A stretch of 64,000 nt of DNA, taken from positions 1-64,000 of the forward strand of contig DASXMR010000010.1 in NCBI GenBank assembly GCA_036495525.1, read 5' to 3'. Source of the stretch: DASXMR01 sp036495525 (GTDB taxonomy: Bacteria > Actinomycetota > Actinomycetes > Streptosporangiales > Streptosporangiaceae). Each line of letters opens with the position of its first letter. The first letter of the stretch is position 1. The position numbers and the translations under genes were made by a program. Below, piece by piece: positions 1 through 8,604 of the stretch. Under the pieces are notes generated by a model. That model made no database searches. It was not told the DNA's origin and saw nothing but the letters and a program-made list of their open reading frames with translations.

Positions 1-634
1 AGGGAATCTGCCAGGCGCAGAAAGACGGGATCGTGCCTTCAGTGGTGAGATCAGGCGCCGACTTAATGACCAGCGGGTTACCGCCGCCGTTGGTGCAGAG
101 GACCTGCGGGACGCCGGTGTTGGCGTCGTCCGAGGCCTGCACGTTGACCAGGGCTGCGCCGCCGGTCAGGGTGCCGACCTGGACCCAGAGCTCACCGGTG
201 CCGTCCAGTGACTCGATGACCTTGTCCGCGCCGCTGCCGTCGTAACGGTAAAAGAGGCCGTTCTGGTGATTGTCAATGATAATTATCTGACTGTTGGCCA
301 GCTCCTCGTCAAGAAGGGGATTCGTAAAGGGACAGGCGCTGAAAGGTTGGACGACTCCATTGCACTGGGCCGTCTGGGTGGTGTCGACGTCCTGCTTCGC
401 ACCTGGTGATGACGCAAATCCCTTGACAGGCTTTCCCGCCCCGTCGAATCCGCTCATGCACAGGACGGGCGTGTTGAGGTCGCACAATTGCACATTCGTG
501 TGCGAGGTGTCGGGAGTAATGGCGCTGACATGCGCAGCCGGCGCAACGCTCGCCGATGCGCTGGCCGGTAGTGCACCGGCGAGCGCGGCCGTGCCTGCCG
601 CGAGGACGGCGGCGAACGCGAGTAGTTTTCGCAT
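1..634 (-). CDS. Secreted protein of unknown function, C-terminus outside the window
   Basis: This reading frame starts with ATG at 634, behind a GGAAAGG ribosome site, and runs open off the left edge for about 211 codons. The N-terminus is a classic Sec signal peptide: MRKLL, then an Ala/Leu-rich core, ending near the ASASA stretch at about residue 30. The mature part is Thr/Asn/Gly-rich with at least six cysteines, suggesting an extracellular disulfide-bonded domain. I recognise no family. Codon use is less GC-biased than in the rest of the window (for example ATA-ATT-ATC-ATT for consecutive isoleucines), which may reflect recent acquisition. The protein is divergent from the downstream S53 peptidase gene. 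The product class (secreted) is well supported; the function is unknown. Confidence 0.75.
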   Translation of the reverse strand, partial: MRKLLAFAAVLAAGTAALAGALPASASASVAPAAHVSAITPDTSHTNVQLCDLNTPVLCMSGFDGAGKPVKGFASSPGAKQDVDTTQTAQCNGVVQPFSACPFTNPLLDEELANSQIIIIDNHQNGLFYRYDGSGADKVIESLDGTGELWVQVGTLTGGAALVNVQASDDANTGVPQVLCTNGGGNPLVIKSAPDLTTEGTIPSFCAWQIP

Positions 635-1194
635 TGATTGCCTTTCCGCTCAGCGGGCGAATGCTTCATTCAAGAAGTACCGGTGCCCGCTGGCCGCGGC
701 AACGGGGTTATGGCTTGACGCTACCGAGCCGCTACATTTTGCCACCGCCGGCCAGTAGGTCACCGCAAATACGATGGCGTTACCGGCGTGTCGCCGTGAT
801 GCCGGATGTCAGTAGCATCAGCAGTCCATTCAGGCGGCCAGCTCCCGGCCACACCATCCTGCGCCTACCCGCCAGGCAGGTTCGGCGGTGAGGAATCTGC
901 CGGCGCAGCGCAGGGCCGTTTCGGCTCGCGCCTCCGCCGGAGGCAGGGTACGCGGCTATGGCGCGCTGCGAAGTCAGCTGTCTCAGGCGATCCTGTCCGG
1001 CTTTCCTTGCTGCCAGGGTCACCTGCGATGTCGTTCCTTTCGGCAGCTAACTTGCTGGCTGCGAGCCCGCCGGGCTTGGGGGTTTTGCCGTCCCAATACT
1101 CAGCCCTTGTCCAGCATTGACCGTTGGCTTTCCTGATGAGAGGCTGCCCGTACCCACTCCCAGTCCCCCATTGCTTGTCACAAGGAGTGAAAGC
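635..1194. other. 560-bp intergenic region between divergent secreted-protein genes
   Basis: I see no convincing gene here. Reading frames exist on both strands, but they lack a ribosome site or recognisable protein, and the longest is the antisense shadow of the S53 peptidase. The region must hold promoters for both flanking genes. The stretch around 715-740 has TTGACG and TACATT, but with a spacer too short for a standard promoter. The end nearest the peptidase carries AAGGAG at 1183-1188. Confidence 0.5.
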
Positions 1195-2589
1195 GTGCGC
1201 ACAATCAGCAAAGCCCGAGCGGGCCTGGCCGCGAGCGGCGCGGCCCTGCTCACCGCAGGCCTGGTCGTCGGCGGCCTGATGGCCGCGGCACCGGCCTCGG
1301 CAGCAGGACCAACGGCCCACCGGATCACTGTTCACCCGGACATCTTCCCGGCAGGCGCGCCGAGCCCGGACGTCACCTTCGGTTGCCAGAGCCGTCCGAT
1401 GGACGACTCGCAGGGGCCGCGCTGCTACCAGCCGGCCCAGATCCAGAACGCCTACAACATCACCCCGCTGCTCAATAAGGGCATCAACGGCACCGGGCGC
1501 ACGATCGTCATCGTCGACGCCTTCGGCAGCCCGACGATCGCTTCCGACCTGCAGACCTTCGACGCGACGATGGGGCTGCCCAACCCGTCCTTCACGCAGA
1601 TCGAGCCGGCTGGCACGCCGCCGGCGTTCAACCCCACCGACGCCAACATGTTCAGCTGGGCCGTCGAGACGACGCTCGACGTGGAGTGGGCGCACGTGAC
1701 CGCTCCCGGCGCGAAGATCGTCCTCGCCGTGGCGCCGAGTAACAACGACTCCGACATCCTCGCCACGACCAAGGACGTGATCGACAGCAATGTCGGTGAC
1801 GTCATCTCGCAGAGCTTCGGCGAAGCCGAGGCCTGCATGGACCCGACCCTGCTCAGCCAGCAGCATGCGCTGTTCGCCGAGGCAGTCAAGAAGGGGATCA
1901 CGCTGTTCGCCTCGTCGGGTGACAGCGGCGCATCGCAGCCGAGCTGCGACGGCACCGGCGCGCTGTTCGCCGCGAGCACTCCGGCCTCGGACCCGAACGT
2001 GACCGCCGTCGGCGGCACCACGCTCACGGCCGACCCGGTGACGGGTGCTTACCAGAGCGAGACCGCGTGGACCGAGCCCTTCGGCTGCAACCCGCCAGCA
2101 GTGGCGGCTAACGACGTCAACTGCAGCGGCGGCGGGTTCAGCAGCATCTACCAGCGGCCGGGCTACCAGGCCCCGCTGCAGAAGAACCATGCCAGGGGCG
2201 TCCCTGACGTGGCCTACAACGCGGGCGTGACCGGCGGCGTGCTGATCTTCAGCGCGACGATCAACGTGGTGGAGGGGCTGCCGGCGAACGCGGCGGTGTT
2301 CTTCATCATCGGCGGCACGAGCGCGGGCTCGCCGCAGTGGGCCGGCCTGGCCGCGGATGGCGACCAGCTCGGCGGGCAGCGGATGGGCAATATCAACCCC
2401 GCGCTGTACTCGGTCGCGAAGGACAAGAAGGTCTCCGCGGCGGCTCTGCACGACATCACCGTCGGCAACAACGATGTGGCCGAGATCGGCGGCGGCTTCG
2501 ACGCCGGCACCGGCTGGGACGCGGTGACCGGGCTCGGCACGCCGAACGCGGCGACGCTCCTGCCGCTGCTCGCGAAGGGCGCGGGCTAG
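1195..2589 (+). CDS. Secreted S53 (sedolisin/kumamolisin-like) serine-carboxyl peptidase
   Basis: The start is GTG, seven bases after AAGGAG, giving 464 residues. A Sec signal peptide ends near residue 37 (ASAAG). The sedolisin catalytic set is visible: Glu158 and Asp162 in ETTLD (the four-residue Glu/Asp spacing of the family), the oxyanion Asp243 in SSGDSG, and Ser376 in GGTSAGS. A calcium-site-like GTGWDAVTGLGTP follows near the C-terminus. S53 enzymes are acid endopeptidases that normally carry a pro-domain of about 180 residues. Here only about 60 residues separate the signal peptide from the catalytic fold, so the pro-domain is absent or minimal. Expected role: extracellular protein degradation at acidic pH. 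It is followed by a strong hairpin. Confidence 0.88.
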   Translation: MRTISKARAGLAASGAALLTAGLVVGGLMAAAPASAAGPTAHRITVHPDIFPAGAPSPDVTFGCQSRPMDDSQGPRCYQPAQIQNAYNITPLLNKGINGTGRTIVIVDAFGSPTIASDLQTFDATMGLPNPSFTQIEPAGTPPAFNPTDANMFSWAVETTLDVEWAHVTAPGAKIVLAVAPSNNDSDILATTKDVIDSNVGDVISQSFGEAEACMDPTLLSQQHALFAEAVKKGITLFASSGDSGASQPSCDGTGALFAASTPASDPNVTAVGGTTLTADPVTGAYQSETAWTEPFGCNPPAVAANDVNCSGGGFSSIYQRPGYQAPLQKNHARGVPDVAYNAGVTGGVLIFSATINVVEGLPANAAVFFIIGGTSAGSPQWAGLAADGDQLGGQRMGNINPALYSVAKDKKVSAAALHDITVGNNDVAEIGGGFDAGTGWDAVTGLGTPNAATLLPLLAKGAG

Positions 2590-2599
2590 CACGCTGGCT

Positions 2600-2634
2600 G
2601 TCCGCGCTCGCCGGTATCGCCGGCGAGCGCGGAC
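2600..2634 (+). terminator. Long perfect hairpin after the S53 peptidase gene
   Basis: A 15-bp perfect stem (2600-2614 with 2620-2634) and a 5-nt TATCG loop begin 11 bases after the peptidase stop. There is no T-run, as is common for actinobacterial terminators. It sits between convergent genes and could act on both. Confidence 0.75.
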
Positions 2635-2831
2635 ACCAAATGGCGGTCGGTCAGGGGCTACCCAGCCGGGTGCCCTGCTCCCCCGCCGAAATCTGGCTGT
2701 CCCTTCACCAGCACGTTGAAGGCCGGGGTGACCGCGCGACTTGCAGTAGCCTGCGCGGCCACCCCGGCCTTCGTGCTGCCTGCGGCAGGCCAGCCAGCCG
2801 CCGGCCGGCGCTGAGCTTGCCGCCTGCGGGA

Positions 2832-4394
2832 TTACCTGCCGGGCCGGCCGAAGCCGTCTGAGCGGGTGCGGGTCGCGGTGAACGTGTCGAATTCGACCGG
2901 CGCCGGGAAGGGATCCGCAGCCGTGGCGGCCGGCGTGTGGTAGTAGGTGAAGGTCATCGTGGTCTTGTCGCCGGGGAAGCGACCGGGATCCACATCGAAC
3001 ACGCCGATCCCCCACGGGTGAATGGCGTCGGGGTCGCGGACCGCGGACCACGGCGCAACCTCGGACTCCTGCGGGTCGGACCCTGGCGCCTCGCCGACGA
3101 CGGTGTGGATCCCCTCGACCGGGTCGCCCTCGGTGTCCGTCACGTACACGTCGTCGTGGCCCTTGGTCCCGCCGGTGCCGATGACCAGGTGGACCAGGCC
3201 CTTGTCGGAGTCCAGGTTGGTCAGGTCGGTGCTGACGACGTGCGGCCGCAGGAGGGTGCCGGAGTCGGTGCCGTGCACGACAAAGCTGCGCTCGTAGTCA
3301 TGGTCATGGCCGGCCAGCACGAAATCGACGCCGTACTTGTCGAGCAGGGGCATCCAGCTCTCCCGGATGCCGAGGTCGGACCCGCCCGCGTCGGAGGTGG
3401 ACATGGCCGGCTGGTGCGTGACGGCGACGATCCAGTCGATCGACTTGTCGACTCGCGCCTGGCGCAGCGTGCGCTCCAGCCATCTCTCCTGCTCGCCGCC
3501 GGAATAGCCGAGCAGGTACTGGGCGTCGCCGGTGCTGAGGAACGTCCCGCAGTCGTTCTGGAAGCAGACGTCGTTGTTGTCCAGCATGACGAACAGCACC
3601 GAGCCGACCTGGAAGCTGTACCAGTTGCCCTCGAAGTCGGGCGAATGGTTCTTCGGCAGGGTGAAGCGGGTCTGGTAGGACAGGTAGCCCTGCGGGCCAT
3701 TGCCCGGCTCGTTCTCGTGGTTACCCAGCGTGGGCATCCACGGCCGGTTCGCGGCCGAGAGCTGCGTGTTGTTGAAGTACTCGGCCCAGACCTGCGGCTG
3801 GGTCAGCTGGTTGGAGTTGGCGTAGGACAGGTCGCCGTTGACCAGGTGCACGACCGGGTCGAATTGCTCGACTGCCGCGGCGAGCGAGATGGCGTTGAGC
3901 GACGCCTTGGCGAAGGCGGTGTCACCGCAGGCAAGGTCTCCGACGCTGGTGAAGCGGAACGGCACGCGGCCCTCGGGCGCGGTGCGGAACGCGCCGGAGA
4001 CCTGGGTCTCGCCGTTGCTGACGATCCTGTACACGTAGTCGGTGCCGGGCCGCAGGCCCTCGATCCTGGCGTGCTGGGCGATCGTCTGGATGCCGTTGTT
4101 GGCGTCCGTGTAAGCGCGGGTCTCGGCCGGGACCCTGCGACCGAAGCCGCCGGCCGGGGTGCCGACCAGCACCGTCGGCCTGGATACCGAGGTCGGGGTC
4201 ACCCAGGACACGGCGATCTCACGGGCCGGGTCCTGACCGAAGGTCAGGTGAACCTGCTCAGCGGTGACCGTGTCGGCCTTCGCGGCCTGCTGCCACAGGG
4301 CCGGGCCGCCTATCACCAGACCGCCGACTGTGACGCCGACGCCGCCGATGAACGACCGGCGCGAGATGCGGACGCGCTCCAAGCTCTCCGTCAT
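2832..4394 (-). CDS. Tat-exported purple acid phosphatase-type metallophosphoesterase
   Basis: 520 residues. The N-terminus holds a twin-arginine signal (SRRSF at 11-15 followed by a Gly/Val-rich segment), so it is exported folded. Residues about 45-140 form a fibronectin-like purple acid phosphatase N-terminal domain. The metallophosphoesterase core then shows GDL (Asp153), NGDLSY (Asp188), GNHE (Asn225, His226), VTHQP and the GHDHDYER motif. These are the dinuclear-metal ligands of the family. The enzyme hydrolyses phosphate monoesters outside the cytoplasm, probably to scavenge phosphate. The upstream region has AT-rich dyads; I did not find a clear PHO-box direct repeat. Family assignment is firm; substrate is unknown. 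Confidence 0.9.
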   Translation of the reverse strand: MTESLERVRISRRSFIGGVGVTVGGLVIGGPALWQQAAKADTVTAEQVHLTFGQDPAREIAVSWVTPTSVSRPTVLVGTPAGGFGRRVPAETRAYTDANNGIQTIAQHARIEGLRPGTDYVYRIVSNGETQVSGAFRTAPEGRVPFRFTSVGDLACGDTAFAKASLNAISLAAAVEQFDPVVHLVNGDLSYANSNQLTQPQVWAEYFNNTQLSAANRPWMPTLGNHENEPGNGPQGYLSYQTRFTLPKNHSPDFEGNWYSFQVGSVLFVMLDNNDVCFQNDCGTFLSTGDAQYLLGYSGGEQERWLERTLRQARVDKSIDWIVAVTHQPAMSTSDAGGSDLGIRESWMPLLDKYGVDFVLAGHDHDYERSFVVHGTDSGTLLRPHVVSTDLTNLDSDKGLVHLVIGTGGTKGHDDVYVTDTEGDPVEGIHTVVGEAPGSDPQESEVAPWSAVRDPDAIHPWGIGVFDVDPGRFPGDKTTMTFTYYHTPAATAADPFPAPVEFDTFTATRTRSDGFGRPGR

Positions 4395-4480
4395 TTACTG
4401 TCCTTCCCGGGCACGCAGACAAAACAGACCAAGGCTCCCGGTCCGGAGGGTCGGCAAGCCAAATTGAAAGTGGACGACCC

Positions 4481-4509
4481 GTTAACAATTAACAGCAGTT
4501 AAATACTGC
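4481..4509. promoter_or_regulatory. Two adjacent AT-rich inverted repeats upstream of the phosphatase gene
   Basis: GTTAA-N3-TTAAC at 4481-4493 is followed immediately by GCAGT-N5-ACTGC at 4495-4509. Both are perfect dyads in an AT-rich island that stands out from the surrounding GC-rich DNA, 87-115 bases upstream of the phosphatase start. They are plausible promoter or operator elements; the binding protein is unknown. Confidence 0.4.
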
Positions 4510-4622
4510 ATGTAACAGAGCTGCCCATAGCCCGCTGTCAGCAGGCCGATGCCGGGCAGAGTCCCTGCTGACGCGACGCGTCAGGTGAGGTAATCGCGTG
4601 CCTGGCCGACTCCGGCGCGTTC

Positions 4623-5759
4623 TCAGCTGGGCAGCAGCCTCAGTACCGCATCGGCGAGGCGGTCATAGTCGTCGGGGGTGTTGTACGGGGCGGCGGCGAT
4701 GCGCAGGTAGCCGGCTCCGCCGATGCTGACCGGCGCTACCTCGACCCGCTGCCGCGACAGATCCTCGTAGAACGCATCGACCTGGCCGGGCGAGCTGAGC
4801 GCACCACCGGGCAACGGCACGAGCCGCATGGCCGGGGCCGGCGTGACCGGCAGCTGAGCGAGCGTCACCCCGAGAGCCTCGGCCACTTTCTTCTGGCCGT
4901 CGGTGACCAGGTCGGTGAGCCGCGCCACGGCGCTCCAGCCGCCGCGCGCCGCCCAGTACGCCAGGCCGTCCCCGGCGGCCAGCCAGCCGGCGTAGTCCCC
5001 CGTGCCCGGCACGTCGAACGAGCGGGCGTACCCGTCCTCAAGCTGCCAGCTGAGCACGGTCGGCGTCACCTCGGCGCCCGGGCGGCTCCACAGGATGGCG
5101 CTGCCCCGCGGGGTGTAGGCCCACTTGTGCAGGTTGCCGATCCAGTAGTGCGCGCCGAGCCCGGCGATATCGTCGGGCAGCTGGCCTGGTGCGTGGGCAG
5201 CATCGGCCAGCACCAGCGCCCCGGTGCCGGCGACAGCGGCAGCAACCCGCGCGACGGGAACGACCGTGGCGGTCGGTGAGGTGATCCGGTCAACCACGAC
5301 CAGCCTGGTGCGGGGCGAGCAGGCGCCGGCGTACGCCGCGACGATGTCGTCGTCCTCGGCGCCGACGGGGAAGTCTGCCTCGGCGACCAGCCCGCCAGCC
5401 CGCGCGGCGTGGTGACCCAGCGCCATGCGGACTGCCCCGTAGCCCTGCGAGCCGATCACCAGCTCGTCGCCAGGCCGCAGCCGCAGCGAGCCGAGCACCG
5501 CCGAGACGCCCTCGGAGACGTTGCGCACCCACGCCGCACGAGACGGGTCGACGCCGAGGAAACCAGCCGCCTGCTCGCGCGCCGCCGCCACCAGGCCGGG
5601 GACCTCGAAGCGGTTGAACCGGTGCGGATTGCGCTCGGCACGCTCACGCCACGCGGCCGCGGCCCGGCGCACCGCGACCGGGGCAACGCCGAACGCGCCG
5701 TGGTTGAGATGGACAACGTCAGGGTCGAGGCCGAAGGCGTCGATCTGGGCAGCATCCAC
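4623..5759 (-). CDS. PLP-dependent class V aminotransferase (isopenicillin-N-epimerase/cysteine-desulfurase-like)
   Basis: 378 residues from a GTG start. The fold-type I PLP pattern is clear: the N-terminal LNHGAFG substrate segment, the Asp-Ala-Ala-His pocket (LADAAHAPG) and Schiff-base Lys212 in GNLHKWAYTPRG. This HKW context is typical of the epimerase/desulfurase-like branch of class V rather than of NifS/IscS itself, and no catalytic-cysteine loop is evident. The substrate cannot be read from sequence. It is an isolated gene: the flanking gene on the same strand, an acyltransferase, lies 93 bases upstream and is functionally unrelated. It could be a selenocysteine-lyase-like or amino-acid epimerase-like enzyme. 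Confidence 0.82.
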   Translation of the reverse strand: MDAAQIDAFGLDPDVVHLNHGAFGVAPVAVRRAAAAWRERAERNPHRFNRFEVPGLVAAAREQAAGFLGVDPSRAAWVRNVSEGVSAVLGSLRLRPGDELVIGSQGYGAVRMALGHHAARAGGLVAEADFPVGAEDDDIVAAYAGACSPRTRLVVVDRITSPTATVVPVARVAAAVAGTGALVLADAAHAPGQLPDDIAGLGAHYWIGNLHKWAYTPRGSAILWSRPGAEVTPTVLSWQLEDGYARSFDVPGTGDYAGWLAAGDGLAYWAARGGWSAVARLTDLVTDGQKKVAEALGVTLAQLPVTPAPAMRLVPLPGGALSSPGQVDAFYEDLSRQRVEVAPVSIGGAGYLRIAAAPYNTPDDYDRLADAVLRLLPS

Positions 5760-5852
5760 GGGCTGATTGTGCCACCGGGCAAGGCGCGCTCCGGCCCGGC
5801 CGCTCCCCCGCGCTGCGGAGCACCGGTTCCTTCCGGGAGACGGCCCGGCGGC

Positions 5853-6932
5853 TCACTTGGCTTGCGTGGCCGGCGATGTGTCAGGGCCGCTGGCCGCGCC
5901 CGGCGGGCGGTGCTCGGTGATCCAGCTGTCGATGCGCTCCCACCATCCGTACAGCCACTGCAGCTGGGCCTCGTGGTCGAGCTCCCGCGGCACCTCAGCT
6001 GCTGGCACCCGCCACCACCGGGCCCTGATCACCTGGTCCATCGGCAGGTTCCGCCAGATGTCGCCGATGCTCACCAGGGCGTCGAGCCCGGCGTGCGCCA
6101 CGAAGATCACGTCGGCCTCGGGGCAGGCGGCGATCGCGGTGAGCGCGCCGCCGGTGCGCGGCGGCAGCATGTTCGGCATCGCCCTGGCGCGCGCGGCCAG
6201 GTCGCCCCGGCCGAGCTGCTCCAGCCGCCGGATACCGCGCAGCCACCGGCCGGGGGTCCAGTTCCCGCCCTCCGGGAAGAGCACCAGCGCGCCCAGCCGG
6301 TCCAGGCCGCGCGCCAGTCGCTCAATTTGAGAAACGAAGAGCTTGTCGCCAGTCCGGTGACCGGACACGAACACGTTGGGCAGCCGGTTGGCGACCACGT
6401 CGAGGCCGGGGTCGAGCTGCAGCGCGGCCTTCATGACCACTCGCGGCCTGCGCTGGTACACGCTCAGCAGGTGGCGTACCAGCAGGAACGAGTCACCAGG
6501 CCCGGCGTGACGGCTGAGCACGATGACGGGCCCGGCCAGCCGCGCTGCCTGCTCCCGTGCGTCGAGCTCCGGCTCGTCCACCTCGACCCGCACCTTGAAG
6601 GTCGAGGTGCCGGCCCGGTACAGCAGGTCGAGGAACCACCGCATGATCGCGTAGTGCCGGTCCTGGTACGGCTCGGTGCGCAGCCGGCCGCCGAGTCCGC
6701 TGGCGACCCACAGGCCCAGGCACATGAACAGCGCTGCGGTCTCGCCGGCGAGCCAGACTAGCGCGAAGCTGAGCAGCCGCAGGCTGCGCAGCCGGCCGGG
6801 ACGCGACCGGCCAGCCAGCCCGAGTGCCAGCGTCACGACGGCCAGTAATGGAGAGAGAACCAGCACGCCGGCCGCGACGACGACGAGCAGCGGCGCCAGG
6901 ATGAGCCGCCGCAGGATCCTGGGTGGGAGCAT
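5853..6932 (-). CDS. PlsC-type glycerolipid acyltransferase, membrane-anchored
   Basis: The start is the ATG preceded by GAGGAG seven bases upstream, giving 359 residues; an in-frame upstream ATG lacks a ribosome site. Residues about 10-40 and 52-78 are hydrophobic membrane segments. The acyltransferase core has the HX4D motif as HAGPGD (His142, Asp147) and the FPEGG block at 219-223. These motifs define 1-acyl-glycerol-3-phosphate acyltransferases, which transfer an acyl chain to a lysophospholipid at the inner membrane. The patatin-type lipase gene lies 85 bases upstream on the same strand, so the pair may remodel phospholipid acyl chains. A specific substrate cannot be given. Confidence 0.83.
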   Translation of the reverse strand: MLPPRILRRLILAPLLVVVAAGVLVLSPLLAVVTLALGLAGRSRPGRLRSLRLLSFALVWLAGETAALFMCLGLWVASGLGGRLRTEPYQDRHYAIMRWFLDLLYRAGTSTFKVRVEVDEPELDAREQAARLAGPVIVLSRHAGPGDSFLLVRHLLSVYQRRPRVVMKAALQLDPGLDVVANRLPNVFVSGHRTGDKLFVSQIERLARGLDRLGALVLFPEGGNWTPGRWLRGIRRLEQLGRGDLAARARAMPNMLPPRTGGALTAIAACPEADVIFVAHAGLDALVSIGDIWRNLPMDQVIRARWWRVPAAEVPRELDHEAQLQWLYGWWERIDSWITEHRPPGAASGPDTSPATQAK

Positions 6933-7017
6933 GGCCGCTCCTCGTTCTTCCGGGTAGTGGCTGTCGGTGTGGCGGGCCGAGCTGGCGGGGCGCCGGGGCC
7001 GCGGGCGGCCCGGCAGG

Positions 7018-7842
7018 TCAGGTCCTGGCCAGCTCGGCCAGGTAACGGGCGGAGGCTGTGTAGGCACGCTCTATGCTGCCGCCGACCCTAGTGGAGTCCC
7101 GGTAGCGCAGCTGGGAAAGGTCGGTTGACTGGCGCAGAGCGCCGGCCGGCAGCACGTGGACTCGTACCTCGTCGGGAAGCGCTGACATCTCCTCCAGGAA
7201 GCGGTGCCGCCGCGCGATCTCGAAGGCGACCAGGCCCACTTCCCACGGCCGGCGCGGCACCGTGAGCGGGCTCTCGATGCGGCCGACTTGCAGCACGTAG
7301 ATGGTGCTCGCACCGAGGCTGATGGCGCGCCCCACGGGGATGGAGTCGACTAGCCCGCCGTCGAAGAAGTGCTCGCCATCGATCTCCACCGGCGGCAGCA
7401 GGCCAGGCACAGCGCAGGAGGCCAGCACTGCGGTGGCCAGCGGCCCGGCGCTGAACCAGCGCGCGCTGGCGTGCTCGATGCTGGCGGCGACGCAGTGCAT
7501 CGGCAGGCTGAGATCGGCGAAGTCGGCAGCCGGCAGCGTGTCGGTCAGCATCTGGCGCAGCGGCTCGATCGAGTGCAGGTGCGTGCCCGACCTGGCCAGC
7601 CGCGCGGCCCGGCCCCACAGGGTCTCGCTGAATGCCGTGCGCAGCGCCTCGCCCTGCCAGAGCTGGCTAAGCCGCGCCGCGCCGGTCGCCGGATCGGCGG
7701 CGACGAAGACGCCGTTGATAGCCCCGACCGACGTGCCCACCACCAGGTCAGGCACGATGCCTGCCTCAGCAAGCGCGCGCAGCATGCCGACCTCGCTGGC
7801 GCCGAGTATGCCGCCGCCGCCAAGCACGAACGCGGTCGTCAC
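7018..7842 (-). CDS. Patatin-like phospholipase
   Basis: 274 residues. The N-terminal oxyanion loop GGGGILGASE, the nucleophile elbow GTSVG (Ser38) and the catalytic DGG (Asp161) make up the Ser-Asp dyad of patatin-type acyl hydrolases. There is no signal peptide or obvious membrane segment, so it probably acts on membrane lipids from the cytoplasm. It precedes the PlsC-type acyltransferase in the same direction with a short gap. Together they could carry out deacylation and reacylation of lipids; this pairing is inference. Confidence 0.88.
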   Translation of the reverse strand: MTTAFVLGGGGILGASEVGMLRALAEAGIVPDLVVGTSVGAINGVFVAADPATGAARLSQLWQGEALRTAFSETLWGRAARLARSGTHLHSIEPLRQMLTDTLPAADFADLSLPMHCVAASIEHASARWFSAGPLATAVLASCAVPGLLPPVEIDGEHFFDGGLVDSIPVGRAISLGASTIYVLQVGRIESPLTVPRRPWEVGLVAFEIARRHRFLEEMSALPDEVRVHVLPAGALRQSTDLSQLRYRDSTRVGGSIERAYTASARYLAELART

Positions 7843-7940
7843 CGGCGAGCCACCTCCTCATCGTTCAGGAAAGCAGACCACGGCGCTGCCAGGACCCGCC
7901 ACTAGCGCCGCGCGCTCTCCCCGCCAGCGCTCGCCGGCCG

Positions 7941-7985
7941 GGCCAGCGCGCCTTTCCTGGCCAGCGCGCCTTCCTGGCCAGCGCT
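7941..7985. repeat. Short tandem repeat, 17-18 bp unit, about 2.6 copies
   Basis: The unit GGCCAGCGCGCCTTTCCT (7941-7958) is followed by a one-base-shorter copy (7959-7975) and a partial copy (7976-7985). It lies in the divergent promoter region between the patatin and DUF1990 genes. It may be slippage-prone DNA or spaced binding sites. Confidence 0.7.
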
Positions 7986-8019
7986 GTCGCCCGATTACTG
8001 GCATGGCAGGCTAATCGGC

Positions 8020-8604
8020 GTGTTCTACCTCAGGCGGCCGTCAGCTGCGGTGCTCGACCGGATCGTCAGCGAGCAGAAATCCCGCGAGCTGACCTACGCC
8101 GAGCACGGCGCCACCTCGGCGGAGCTGCCGGCCGGCTACCGGCACGATCGCTGGCACGCCGATCTAGGCCCGTTCGACCCCGCCAGCTTCGAGCTGGCAT
8201 CGCGGGCGCTGATGAGCTGGCGCATCCAGCTGGGCGCCGGGCTGACCTGCTGGCCGGGAGCCGCCATCAAGCCAGGCTCTACGTTCGTCCTGCTCATGCG
8301 GCTGCCGTTGGTGTTCGCGACCGCCGCAGGCCGGGTCGTGACCGTGCTGGATGAGCCGGAGCGCTGCGGCTTCGCCTATGGCACCCTGCCCGGCCACCCG
8401 GAGCAAGGTGAGGAGTCCTTCCTTGTCGCCCGCGAGGGGGACCGCTTCGCCTTCCGTGTTGTCGCGTTCTCCCGGCCGCGGCAGCTGGCAGCCAGGCTTG
8501 GCGCGCCGGTGAGCCGGGCGCTGCAGCTTCGCGCGAACCGCCGCTACCTGGACACGATGCGCGAGGTCGTCGGTGTTCCGCCCGGCGGCCGGCCGGCCCG
8601 GTGA
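8020..8604 (+). CDS. DUF1990 family protein
   Basis: 194 residues from a GTG start. The opening FYLRRP, the early LTYAEHGAT stretch and the internal YGTLPGHPEQGEESF block are the pattern I associate with DUF1990, a family of unknown function. No catalytic motif or membrane segment is evident. The stop codon overlaps the GTG start of the next gene (GTGA), so the two are translationally coupled. DUF1990 proteins are often encoded beside TIGR01777-type epimerases, which fits this arrangement and suggests a shared pathway that has not been defined. Confidence 0.8.
   Translation: MFYLRRPSAAVLDRIVSEQKSRELTYAEHGATSAELPAGYRHDRWHADLGPFDPASFELASRALMSWRIQLGAGLTCWPGAAIKPGSTFVLLMRLPLVFATAAGRVVTVLDEPERCGFAYGTLPGHPEQGEESFLVAREGDRFAFRVVAFSRPRQLAARLGAPVSRALQLRANRRYLDTMREVVGVPPGGRPAR

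Noticed and set aside
715..738. TTGACG/TACATT as a promoter
   Set aside because: The spacer of about 12 bases is too short for a standard sigma-70-type promoter.
865..3051. 728-codon open frame on the minus strand
   Set aside because: It is antisense to the S53 peptidase and to part of the phosphatase gene. The protein is Arg-rich with no recognisable domain, as expected for the opposite strand of GC-rich coding DNA.
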